Below are positions 16,420-23,718 of a stretch of 43,380 bases of DNA, one piece after another (positions within the stretch are counted from its first letter, which is position 1; the number at the start of each line of letters is the position of its first letter). The translations under genes and the position numbers were made by a program. Source of the stretch: Anaerolineales bacterium (GTDB taxonomy: Bacteria; Chloroflexota; Anaerolineae; CG2-30-64-16); assembly GCA_017882045.1 (NCBI GenBank), contig JADGQF010000007.1, forward strand, positions 1 through 43,380. The letters run 5' to 3'. Under the pieces are notes generated by a model. It did no database searches and was not told the DNA's origin. It was given only the letters and a program-made list of their open reading frames with translations.

Positions 16420-17487
16420 CTACTTCAGCCCGCACGTCTCATCCAGGCCGCACATCAGGTTCATGTTCTGCACCGCCTGGCCCGACGCGCCCTTGATCAG
16501 ATTATCGATGCTCGCGGTGACTATCAGGGTCGGCGTGCCGGGAACGAATGTCAGACCAATGGCGCAGAAGTTGGTGTTGACCGTGTGATTTAGCGTCGCC
16601 ACCTCGCCGGGCCTCAGCAGGTACACGAACGGCTCCCCGGCATACATGGTCCGGTAGGCCTCGCGCACCTCCGCCTCCGTCACACCTTCGGGCAGGTTCA
16701 CGTAGATCGTGGACAAAATGCCGCGATTGACAGGTAACAAGTGGGGGGAGAAGACCACCTGGAACGGACTCTCTGCGCCCTGGCCTGGTTCGTCGCCGCT
16801 CTGTGCGCCGCTCTGTGCGCCGCTCTGTGCGCCGAGCTCCTGTTCCATCTCCGCCAGATGGCGGTGTGCCCGCCCGATGCTGTACGGGCTGATGTTCTCG
16901 TTCGCTTCAACAAAATGGGTCTTGAGCGAAGGCGAGCGGCCGGCCCCGGACACGCCGGACTTGCTATCGGCGATGACTGTGCCCTTCAACCATCCGCCCC
17001 GTGCCAACGGTGACAGGCCCAGGATGACACTGGTGGGGTAGCAGCCGGGGTTGGCGATCAGCCGAGCGCCTTTGATCTGCGTTCGGTGCAATTCAGGCAG
17101 ACCGTAGACGGCCTCGGCCAACAGGGCAGGCTGCGTGTGAGGGACGCCGTACCAGGCCTGGTAATTGGTCGCATCGTGCAGCCGGTAATCGGCGCTCAGG
17201 TCCACCACCCTGGCGCCGGCCGCGAGGGCGGCGGCCACCGGGGCCTGCGCAGCCGCGTGCGGCAGACAGGCGAACACGACATCCGCAGCAGACAGATCGG
17301 CTTCGGCCAGCGCGAAAAGCGGAAGATCGGCAACCGGTGGCGGGACCGGGAACACCTGCCCGAAGCACTGCCCGGCGTTGCTTTCTGAGGTCAGCCAGGC
17401 GATCTGCGCGACCGGGTGCCGTCCCAGGATCTTCAGCAATTCCAGTCCGGTATAGCCCGTCGCGCCCATAATGCCGATTCGTAACAT
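16420..17487 (-). CDS. argC: N-acetyl-gamma-glutamyl-phosphate reductase
   Basis: This 355-residue NADPH-dependent reductase is the first gene of the arginine operon. GATGYTG near residues 9-15 is the nucleotide loop, NPGCYPTSV near 147-155 has the catalytic cysteine, and HPTVNTNF-type HTVNTNFCAIG lies near the C-terminus. It carries a low-complexity insertion in the substrate domain, GAQS repeated three times and followed by GDEPGQGAES, encoded by a 12-bp tandem repeat (16795-16830). GAGG lies eight nt before the start. Upstream is a leader with an intrinsic terminator and a near-consensus promoter. Confidence 0.96.
   Translation of the reverse strand: MLRIGIMGATGYTGLELLKILGRHPVAQIAWLTSESNAGQCFGQVFPVPPPVADLPLFALAEADLSAADVVFACLPHAAAQAPVAAALAAGARVVDLSADYRLHDATNYQAWYGVPHTQPALLAEAVYGLPELHRTQIKGARLIANPGCYPTSVILGLSPLARGGWLKGTVIADSKSGVSGAGRSPSLKTHFVEANENISPYSIGRAHRHLAEMEQELGAQSGAQSGAQSGDEPGQGAESPFQVVFSPHLLPVNRGILSTIYVNLPEGVTEAEVREAYRTMYAGEPFVYLLRPGEVATLNHTVNTNFCAIGLTFVPGTPTLIVTASIDNLIKGASGQAVQNMNLMCGLDETCGLK
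16795..16830 (+). repeat. 12-bp tandem repeat, three copies, inside argC
   Basis: GCCGCTCTGTGC is repeated three times perfectly, and a fourth partial copy (GCCG) follows. Because the unit is 12 bp, copy-number change keeps argC in frame and adds or removes GAQS units in a surface-type insertion. Confidence 0.95.
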
Positions 17488-17710
17488 GATTAGCGCCTCG
17501 CAAGCACAAAAAAACCAGCACCCCTTGCCTGGGTGCTGGTTGCCTTATCTACCTTAGACGTTCGGCCCCGCGCCTACCCGGACCGGGTGGATACCTGGTC
17601 ACCGCTGGTACGAGGGCGAGGAAATCGTAGGCAAAAAGCCACGGAATTTGTTCTCCGAACGGTCGTATGCTTCTGAGACGCTGGGTTGGCACCCATCGCT
17701 CATCTTTTGC
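17488..17710 (-). promoter_or_regulatory. Leader of the arginine operon, candidate attenuator of unknown class
   Basis: From the promoter start (about 17710) to argC there is a leader of about 220 nt. It ends in a strong terminator 20 nt before the argC start. Visible helices include GAGCG/CGTCTC with a bulged T closing GGGT/ACCC near the 5' end, CGGA/TCCG, ACCCG/CGGGT, and a longer-range GCCTAC/GTAGGC. The 5' hairpin strand GGGTGC can pair with GCACCC of the terminator's first arm, giving an alternative structure. There is no T-box sequence, no SAM, lysine, glycine or TPP consensus that I recognise, and no Arg-rich leader peptide. Arginine-responsive control is inference from the genes downstream. 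Confidence 0.6.
17508..17541 (-). terminator. Intrinsic terminator in the argC leader
   Basis: A perfect 11-bp stem AACCAGCACCC/GGGTGCTGGTT (minus strand 17541-17531 and 17523-17513), a 7-nt loop, and a run of seven T residues (ending at 17508). It stands between promoter and argC, so it must be conditional. Confidence 0.9.
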
Positions 17711-17716
17711 GGTGAA

Positions 17717-17745
17717 AGTCTAGCACACGTAGGGAAGGCTGTCAA
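17717..17745 (-). promoter_or_regulatory. Promoter of the arginine operon
   Basis: TTGACA (17740-17745), a 17-nt spacer and TAGACT (17717-17722) on the minus strand. It is the only strong promoter seen upstream of the eight-gene operon. Confidence 0.82.
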
Positions 17746-17885
17746 ACTTCGTGATATGTTTGATTGTTCCGTTCGCCGAGCAACCGGGTTGTCGAGCAAC
17801 CTGAGTCCTACGGAGACGGCATCTGGCCAGTTGGCCAGGAACCAGACTGGCCTCCCGACCAGGCGGGATGCCGTCCGCCTGCCGG

Positions 17886-17913
17886 TTGTTTGGCCGGCGG
17901 AGCGTGCTAAGAT
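17886..17913 (+). promoter_or_regulatory. Possible promoter of the two small membrane-protein frames
   Basis: TTGTTT, a 16-nt spacer and TAAGAT (17908-17913) lie about 30 nt before the first ribosome binding site. The interval from the arg promoter (17745) to here holds no recognisable gene on either strand. Confidence 0.45.
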
Positions 17914-17946
17914 GAGCGCAGAAACTCGAAAGGAGGTAATACTGCT

Positions 17947-18132
17947 ATGCTCTGGTAGATCGCGGCAGCCGTCGTCTGGTTGATATCCGCGGCCTGAATT
18001 GTGTACATCCTCGCGGACGTGTTCCGGGGTAAGGTCGCAGCTTACAGCCCGAAGATTTACCCGGCATATGTCTTCCACGGCGCGACTGCCGTGCTGGCCC
18101 TGTTCCTGTTCTTTAAGGCGCTGGGGTCGTGA
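17947..18132 (+). pseudogene. Tiny membrane protein frame with in-frame TAG and TGA
   Basis: AAAGGAGG precedes ATG 17947. Reading on in this frame gives 61 codons: MLW-stop-IAAAVVWLISAA-stop-IVYILADVFRGKV, then a second hydrophobic helix TAVLALFLFF, ending at TGA 18130. The stops are TAG at codon 4 (17956-17958) and TGA at codon 17 (17995-17997), both in the first transmembrane helix. The rest of the frame has typical coding composition and a good start site, so it is either a recently inactivated gene, a consensus error, or recoded. I do not recognise the family with certainty; it resembles small two-helix membrane proteins. A second frame of the same style follows after 13 nt. Confidence 0.5.
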
Positions 18133-18145
18133 AGGAGGAGAAGAG

Positions 18146-18400
18146 ATGAAAGCATTGCTGCGTGTTGCCGGCATCGTTCTGATGCTCTTTGGCCTGATCT
18201 GAATTACCTACGTGATGGGAGCGGTCGCTTCCCATATGCCGGGATTCACCAGCCTCAGCGAACTTTGGCCGGCGCTGGCTTTTCACACGCTGGCGTCGTT
18301 TGCCGGCGTGTCGCTGATCAGCAAATCAATCCAACGCTCCCAGCGCTCGCTTGATGCCGTCCGGCAGATGAAAGCACCGGGCGCAGGTAGCGCTAACTGA
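18146..18400 (+). pseudogene. Small membrane protein frame with in-frame TGA
   Basis: ATG 18146 follows GGAGGAG. The frame runs 84 codons with one TGA at codon 19 (18200-18202): MKALLRVAGIVLMLFGLI-stop-ITYVMGAVASHMPGF, then LWPALAFHTLASFAGVSLI and a polar C-terminus. Apart from the TGA it looks like an intact two-helix protein. The TGA context repeats that of the preceding gene: TGA-ATT-NNN-TAC. Trp (TGG) or Gly (GGA) would each restore the codon by one base change. A downstream restart at GTG/ATG 18212-18215 lacks a ribosome binding site. The function is unknown to me. Confidence 0.55.
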
Positions 18401-18431
18401 GGTCGTAGAGCAGGGTGTGAGAACCAGCGGG

Positions 18432-18472
18432 GTCCTGGCGGGTAGCTTATCCGCCAGGACTTCGCTTTTTTT
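18432..18472 (+). terminator. Intrinsic terminator after the small membrane-protein frames
   Basis: A perfect 10-bp stem GTCCTGGCGG/CCGCCAGGAC (18432-18441, 18451-18460) can be extended by AGCG/CGCT across a short mismatch. It is followed by seven T residues (18466-18472). Confidence 0.92.
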
Positions 18473-18484
18473 ACGAAGAGCCTT

Positions 18485-18513
18485 TTGTCGCGCCTGGCGT
18501 TGCATGCTATACT
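18485..18513 (+). promoter_or_regulatory. Promoter of thrC
   Basis: TTGTCG (18485-18490), a 17-nt spacer and TATACT (18508-18513), about 49 nt before the thrC start and just after a terminator. Confidence 0.75.
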
Positions 18514-18561
18514 CTTCAAACTATCTGCTCTGGACTTGAAACGTATCCCAAGAGGTGACGG

Positions 18562-19905
18562 GTGTCTTATTCGGCCTGGTACCAGTGCGTGCGTGGCTGC
18601 GAGGGCCGCTATAGCTTGTTTGACGTGATCTACCGCTGTCCAAACTGCTCCGGACTCCTCGAGGTCGTTCACGACGCTGCTGCGCTGGCTGAGCGGCCGG
18701 GGGTTGAATGGCGGGCACTCTTCGATTCGCGGGGACGCGCGGCGACAGGCGCAGCCGCCTCGGGCGTGTGGAGCAAGGCCGAGTGGGTGCTGCCGCACGT
18801 TGCGCCGGAGCATATCGTCACGCTGGGCGAAGGCTTCACACCGCTGGTGACCGCGCCGCGCCTGGCGCACGATTTGGGGCTGACGGACCTGTGGGTCAAA
18901 CAGTGCGGGATCAGCCATACGGGCTCCTTCAAAGACCTGGGAATGACCGTGCTGGTGAGCGCAGTGGCGCAGATGATGGCGGACGGGAACAGTCCGGTGC
19001 GCGCCGTGGCCTGCGCCTCCACCGGCGACACGTCGGCTGCAATGGCGGCCTATGCGGCCGTGGCCGGTATCCCGGCAATCGTGTTCTTGCCGCGCGGCAA
19101 GATCAGCACGGCTCAGTTGATCCAACCGCTGGCCAATGGCGCCCACGTGCTGGCGCTTGACACCGACTTCGACGGCTGCATGCGCGTTGTCCGCGAGGTG
19201 ACGCGCGACATCTCGATCTACCTGGCCAATTCGATGAACTCGCTGCGCGTCGAAGGACAGAAAACAGTGGGCATTGAGATCGTGCAGCAGCTTGGCTGGC
19301 AGGTGCCCGACTGGATCATTCTTCCCTCGGGCAACCTGGGCAACATCTCGGCCCTGGCCAAGGGGCTCGCGCTCGCGCACCAACTGGGTGTCATTGACCG
19401 CCTGCCACGCCTAGCCGCGGCGCAGGCCGAGCGTGCCAACCCACTCTATCGCGCCTACCAGACCGGTTTCCAACGCTTCGAGCCGGTCACTGCCGGCGTC
19501 ACCGCGGCCTCGGCCATCCGCATCGGCGATCCGGTGAGCTACGAGAAAGCCGTGCGTGCGCTGCAGGCATTCGACGGCGTCGTCGAACAAGCGGACGAGG
19601 ATGAACTGGCGCACGCCGCCGCACTGGCCGACCGGGCAGGGCTCTACGCCTGCCCTCACACCGGCGTGGCCCTGGCGGTCGCCGGAAAGCTCGCCCGGCG
19701 CGGCGTGATCAGGACTGGACAGCGTGTAGTGGTCATTTCCACCGCCCACGGGCTGAAATTCACGGGTTTCAAGACTGCCTACCACGAAGACAGCCTGCCC
19801 GACGTCGCGGCACTGCACAGTAACCGGCCGGTCGAGATGGCGCCGGATACGGGGGCGGTAAAGGCGGAGCTGGAGCGGTGGATGGAAAAACGTCTAGCAA
19901 GTTAG
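18562..19905 (+). CDS. thrC: Threonine synthase
   Basis: This 447-residue PLP enzyme converts O-phosphohomoserine to threonine. A small cysteine-rich N-terminal element (Cys9, Cys13, Cys26, Cys29) precedes the catalytic domain, as in many archaeal-type ThrC proteins. [10 protein letters not shown] places the Schiff-base lysine at Lys124. [13 protein letters not shown] near 255-267 is the phosphate-binding glycine loop. Translation starts at GTG 18562 after AGAGGTG. The homoserine dehydrogenase that feeds this pathway is in the neighbouring, divergent arginine operon. Confidence 0.94.
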   Translation: MSYSAWYQCVRGCEGRYSLFDVIYRCPNCSGLLEVVHDAAALAERPGVEWRALFDSRGRAATGAAASGVWSKAEWVLPHVAPEHIVTLGEGFTPLVTAPRLAHDLGLTDLWVKQCGISHTGSFKDLGMTVLVSAVAQMMADGNSPVRAVACASTGDTSAAMAAYAAVAGIPAIVFLPRGKISTAQLIQPLANGAHVLALDTDFDGCMRVVREVTRDISIYLANSMNSLRVEGQKTVGIEIVQQLGWQVPDWIILPSGNLGNISALAKGLALAHQLGVIDRLPRLAAAQAERANPLYRAYQTGFQRFEPVTAGVTAASAIRIGDPVSYEKAVRALQAFDGVVEQADEDELAHAAALADRAGLYACPHTGVALAVAGKLARRGVIRTGQRVVVISTAHGLKFTGFKTAYHEDSLPDVAALHSNRPVEMAPDTGAVKAELERWMEKRLAS

Positions 19906-19931
19906 CTTGACTCAATGAGGAGGCATGGGAT

Positions 19932-21047
19932 ATGGATATCGGAATCCCCAAACAGAAACGGCCCTTCGATTACCGCGTCGGCCTCACACCGATGGGAGTA
20001 GAGATACTCACCGGGATGGGCCACCGCTGCTACGTGGAGAACGGCGCCGGACAGGGCAGCGGCTTCGACGACGAGCGCTACCGCCAGGCGGGCGCCCAGA
20101 TTGTCTATTCCCCCCAGGAAGTCTTCGGGCGCGCGCAGATGATCCTTTCGGTTTCACGCCCGCTGCCCAATGAGTTCGACCTGTTGCACGAAGGCCAGAT
20201 CTTGTGCGGCTTCTTGCACCTCGCCGTCACTCACCCGGCCAAGTTGGAGCTTCTCCAAAAACGCAAAATCAACGCGCTTGCTTACGAGACCATCCAGCTC
20301 GACGACGGCGAACTGCCGGTGCTGCAGCCGATGAGCCAGATCGCAGGACGCATGATCGCCAGCGAGGCGGCTCGGCTGCTGCAAAACAATGAGGGCGGGC
20401 ATGGCATTCTGTTAGGCGGTGTGCCGGGGGTGCCGCCGGCCAAAGTCGTCGTGCTGGGCGCCGGTATCGTGGGCATGAATGCCGCCAAGATGTTCCACGC
20501 GATGGGAGCGGACCTCTACATCCTCGACTCCGATCTGCGCAAGCTACAGGCGATCGAGAACCAGTGCTGGGGCGCCCGCACGATGGTTGCCTACGACTTC
20601 AATATTGCCCGGGTGGTGAAGTTCGCGGATGTACTCGTCGGCGCGGTGCTGATCCCGGGCGCACGCGCCCCCAAACTCGTTACCCGTGAGATGGTCTGCA
20701 CGATGAAGCCCCGTTCGGTCATCATGGACGTTTCGATCGATCAAGGGGGCTGCGTCGAGACCAGCCATCCGACTACCTATCAGAACCCGACCTACATTGA
20801 AGAAGGCGTCATCCACTACTGCGTTCCCAACATGACCGGCGTGCTCGCACGCACTACCACCCATGCCTTCAACAACGCGGCCTGGCCGTATATCCGGCAG
20901 ATCGCCGCCAAAGGGCTGGAACAGGCGATACTGGACGATGTCGCGCTGCGACGCGGCCTCAACGTTCACGCGGGCGAGATCGTGCACCCGGCGCTGCTCC
21001 CGGCTGCCGGCGGATCCGGCGGCGGAGCCGCAGGCGGTGCGGCATGA
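19932..21047 (+). CDS. Alanine dehydrogenase-like NAD-dependent enzyme, Lys75 missing
   Basis: Over 371 residues this follows the alanine dehydrogenase/PNT family closely. Arg15 (DYRVGLTP), His96 (FLHLA) and Asp270 (SIDQGG) occupy the known catalytic positions. VVLGAGIVGMNAAKM near 172-186 is the NAD-binding loop, and LIPGARAPKLVTREMV is typical. However, the substrate-binding Lys75 (VKEP in characterised enzymes) is Ser75-Arg76 here (SVSRP). Arg76 might substitute, the substrate may differ, or activity may be lost. The C-terminus is a Gly/Ala tail. AGGAGG lies near the start. Its stop overlaps the start of the CoA-transferase by 4 nt, so the two are translationally coupled and may act on one metabolite. 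Confidence 0.82.
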   Translation: MDIGIPKQKRPFDYRVGLTPMGVEILTGMGHRCYVENGAGQGSGFDDERYRQAGAQIVYSPQEVFGRAQMILSVSRPLPNEFDLLHEGQILCGFLHLAVTHPAKLELLQKRKINALAYETIQLDDGELPVLQPMSQIAGRMIASEAARLLQNNEGGHGILLGGVPGVPPAKVVVLGAGIVGMNAAKMFHAMGADLYILDSDLRKLQAIENQCWGARTMVAYDFNIARVVKFADVLVGAVLIPGARAPKLVTREMVCTMKPRSVIMDVSIDQGGCVETSHPTTYQNPTYIEEGVIHYCVPNMTGVLARTTTHAFNNAAWPYIRQIAAKGLEQAILDDVALRRGLNVHAGEIVHPALLPAAGGSGGGAAGGAA

Positions 21048-22342
21048 ACTGGGAAGAAGCGTATCGCAGCAAGATCTGCTCCGCCGATGAGGCGGTCGAG
21101 GTAATACAGTCGCATCACCGGCTCTTCATGACTGGGAACTGCAGCGTGCCCACGCAACTGCTGGCCGCGCTGGTCCGCCGCGCCCCTCAGCTTGAAGACG
21201 TGGAGATCTGCCAGGTGCTGACCATCGGCCCGGCAGATTATGTGGCGCCCGAGATGCAAGGCCATTTGCGCGTCAATTCGCTCTTTATCAGCCAGAATGT
21301 GCGGAACGCGGTCAACGATGGGCGGGCGGACTTCACGCCCATCTTCCTCAGCCAGATCCCACGCGTCTTGCGCGACCCGGACATGCTGCGCCCAGACGTA
21401 GCCATGATCCACTGCTCGCCGCCCGACGAGCACGGCTTCTGCACCTTTGGCGTCGAGGTTGGCCTGACAAAGCCGGCGGCTGAAGCGGCCCCGATCGTGA
21501 TTGCGGAGGTCAACGATCGCATGCCGCGCGCCCTGGGCGACAGCTTTATCCACGTGAGCCGGCTAACACGCATCGTTGCCGCCAGCTACCCGATCGTGGA
21601 GGTGCGACAGGGTTCCCCAGGCGAGCTGCAGAAACAGATCGCCTGTAACATCGCCGAGCTGATCCCCGACGGCGCGACCATGCAGATGGGCATCGGCGAG
21701 ATCCCGGACGCGGTGCTGCTGTACTTGAAGAACAAGAAGGACCTGGGCGTCCACACCGAGCTATTCTCCGATGGGGTGATCGATCTGATCGAATCCGGGG
21801 TCATCAACAACGCGGCCAAGACCATCCACCGCGGCAAGTGCGTGGCCGGATTCGCGTTGGGCTCACAGCGGTTGTACGACTACATAGACAACAACCCCAT
21901 GTTCGAGTTCCATCCGCAAGATTACGTCAATGATCCGTTCGTGATCGCGCAAAATAGCAAGCAGATAGCCATCAACTCGGCATTAGAAGTGGACCTGACC
22001 GGCCAGGTGTGCGCGGACTCGATCGGTCCCATTTTCTACAGTGGTGTTGGCGGGCAACTGGACTTCATGTACGGTGCCCTGCGCTCGCCTGGTGGACTGC
22101 CGATCATTGCGATGCCGGCCACCGCCAAGGACGGGACTCTCAGCCGCATCGTGCCGATGCTCAAGCAGGGCGCGGGCGTAGTCACGACGCGCAACCACGT
22201 TTCGTGTATCGTGACCGAGTATGGCGTGGCCAGGCTTTACGGCAAGACTATCCGCCAGCGGGTGCATGAGCTGGTCAACGTGGCCGCCCCGCAGTTCAGG
22301 GAGGAATTGCTGGCGTTCGCGCGCAAACAGCACTGGATCTAG
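21044..22342 (+). CDS. Acetyl-CoA hydrolase/4-hydroxybutyrate CoA-transferase family
   Basis: This 432-residue protein has the two-domain CAT1-type CoA-transferase fold. MQMGIGEIPDAVLLYL near 213-228, HTELFSDGV near 237-245 and YSGVGGQLDFMYGALRS near 330-346 match the 4-hydroxybutyrate/acetate CoA-transferase subgroup. The Glu in HTELFSDG (Glu239) is the expected acyl-CoA-forming residue. It moves CoA between carboxylic acids such as acetate, butyrate or 4-hydroxybutyrate; the true pair is unknown. Overlap with the Ald-like gene (ATGA) suggests a small fermentative or salvage module. A bidirectional terminator follows. Confidence 0.88.
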   Translation: MNWEEAYRSKICSADEAVEVIQSHHRLFMTGNCSVPTQLLAALVRRAPQLEDVEICQVLTIGPADYVAPEMQGHLRVNSLFISQNVRNAVNDGRADFTPIFLSQIPRVLRDPDMLRPDVAMIHCSPPDEHGFCTFGVEVGLTKPAAEAAPIVIAEVNDRMPRALGDSFIHVSRLTRIVAASYPIVEVRQGSPGELQKQIACNIAELIPDGATMQMGIGEIPDAVLLYLKNKKDLGVHTELFSDGVIDLIESGVINNAAKTIHRGKCVAGFALGSQRLYDYIDNNPMFEFHPQDYVNDPFVIAQNSKQIAINSALEVDLTGQVCADSIGPIFYSGVGGQLDFMYGALRSPGGLPIIAMPATAKDGTLSRIVPMLKQGAGVVTTRNHVSCIVTEYGVARLYGKTIRQRVHELVNVAAPQFREELLAFARKQHWI

Positions 22343-22375
22343 CCGAGGCGGCAGCCACTCCGGCTTGTTGCACAA

Positions 22376-22420
22376 AAAACCGGGTTTCGATTAAGCCGTT
22401 GCGGCCCGAAACCCGGTTTT
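22376..22420. terminator. Bidirectional intrinsic terminator
   Basis: A perfect 14-bp inverted repeat (AAAACCGGGTTTCG at 22376-22389 and its complement at 22407-22420) gives A/T-flanked hairpins on both strands. It lies between the convergent CoA-transferase and citrate synthase genes. Confidence 0.92.
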
Positions 22421-22453
22421 GATTTAACCCTCTTGTGCCGGCGCAGTTGAAGA

Positions 22454-23617
22454 TCAGCCGCGCTCTTCGATCGGCACCCAGGGTAGATCGTGCGGGCCGA
22501 CGTAGTTCGACTGCGGGCGAATCAGGCGGTTGTCCGCCATCTGCTCGAAGACGTGGGCGGTCCAGCCGACGATGCGGCTCATCGCGAACATGCAGGTGAA
22601 GGTGTCCACCGGGATGCCCAGCGAGTAAAGCAGCGGCGCTGAGTAGAAGTCGACGTTAGCGCTGAGGTTCCGGTCGCGGAAATATGGGTCTTCCTTGGCG
22701 ATCTCTTCCAGGCGGCGCGCGATATCGAACCACTGGCGCTCACCTGTCGCGTTCACCAACATCTCCAGGTTGTGTACCAACGGCTCGGCCCGTGGGTCGC
22801 GCACTTTGTACACTCTGTGGCCGATGCCCATCACGCGGCGGCCGGTCGTCTTGCCCTTTATGAACCATGGCTCCACATTGCTTGACTCGCCGATCTCCAG
22901 GAACTGCACCATGGCTTCCTGCACCGCGGCGCCGTGCAGCGGCCCCTTCAAAGTGCCCATGGCCGAAGTGATGGCCGAATGCAAATCCGAGTCGGTGGAA
23001 GCAGTCACGCGGGCCGCAAAGGTGGAGGCATTAAACTCATGGTCGGCCAATAGCAGCAGGTACTGATCCAGCGCCTTGGCCGCCATCGGATCAGGCTCGG
23101 CGCCGTTCAACATCCACAGGAAATTGGCCGCGTGATCCAGGTCCGCGCGCTGCTCAATCGGGTAGTGGCCGTTACGAATGCGCTCGAAATGCGCCAGCAC
23201 AGCCGCGATCTGGCCCAAGAGACGGCAAGCCTTGCGGCGGTTAGCGGCAGGGGAGTTATCTTCCGATTCAGGATCATAGTGAGCCAGGATGGATATCGAG
23301 CTGCGCATCACGGCGGTTGGCGAAGCGTCATTGGGAAGTTGGCGCAGGATAGTCACGATCTCGCCCGGCAAGGGACGGCAGCTTCGCGATTCCATGCGCA
23401 TTTCTTCCAGTTCGGCCGCGGTCGGCAAGTGGCCGTTCCATAGCAGGTAGGCGACTTCTTCGAAGCTGCTGTGCTCGGCTAGCTGGCGAATGTCGTGGCC
23501 CCGATACTCCAAAATACCAGCTGCACCGTCAACGAAGCTGATGCTGCTATCCGATATCACCATTCCCGCCATTCCCTTGGCGGCAGGAGCAGGTTTGGTC
23601 GCCGTTACGTCGCTCAT
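22454..23617 (-). CDS. gltA: Citrate synthase
   Basis: This 387-residue enzyme condenses acetyl-CoA with oxaloacetate. The catalytic residues are His228 (GPLHGAA), His267 (GIGHRVYK) and Asp323 (VDFYSAPLL), all in family context. HEFNASTFAARV near 193-204 is also diagnostic. Its length fits the short dimeric type found in many Gram-positive bacteria, so 2-methylcitrate synthase activity is possible. The start is set at 23617 because AGGAGG precedes that ATG; an upstream in-frame start at 23677 overlaps the promoter. A near-consensus promoter lies 45 nt upstream. Confidence 0.94.
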   Translation of the reverse strand: MSDVTATKPAPAAKGMAGMVISDSSISFVDGAAGILEYRGHDIRQLAEHSSFEEVAYLLWNGHLPTAAELEEMRMESRSCRPLPGEIVTILRQLPNDASPTAVMRSSISILAHYDPESEDNSPAANRRKACRLLGQIAAVLAHFERIRNGHYPIEQRADLDHAANFLWMLNGAEPDPMAAKALDQYLLLLADHEFNASTFAARVTASTDSDLHSAITSAMGTLKGPLHGAAVQEAMVQFLEIGESSNVEPWFIKGKTTGRRVMGIGHRVYKVRDPRAEPLVHNLEMLVNATGERQWFDIARRLEEIAKEDPYFRDRNLSANVDFYSAPLLYSLGIPVDTFTCMFAMSRIVGWTAHVFEQMADNRLIRPQSNYVGPHDLPWVPIEERG

Positions 23618-23661
23618 CAGAATCCTCCTGTCAATCGAAACCTGGGCCAACCATTTAGACA

Positions 23662-23690
23662 AATATAGCCGACCCACTACGGTGCGTCAA
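23662..23690 (-). promoter_or_regulatory. Promoter of gltA
   Basis: TTGACG (23685-23690), a 17-nt spacer and TATATT (23662-23667) on the minus strand, 45 nt before the gltA start codon. Confidence 0.82.
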
Positions 23691-23718
23691 GTGTTGGATG
23701 CGACAGAAAGTGGCGCGG

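Noticed and set aside
17488-17710. A second T-box before argC
   Set aside because: The leader has a terminator but lacks the GGTGGTACCGCG element, the CAGAGA element and a readable specifier loop.
17947-18400. Genome-wide TGA-to-Trp recoding
   Set aside because: TGA ends several well-defined genes here (spoVS, nuoB, the alanine-dehydrogenase-like gene), so a global code change does not fit.
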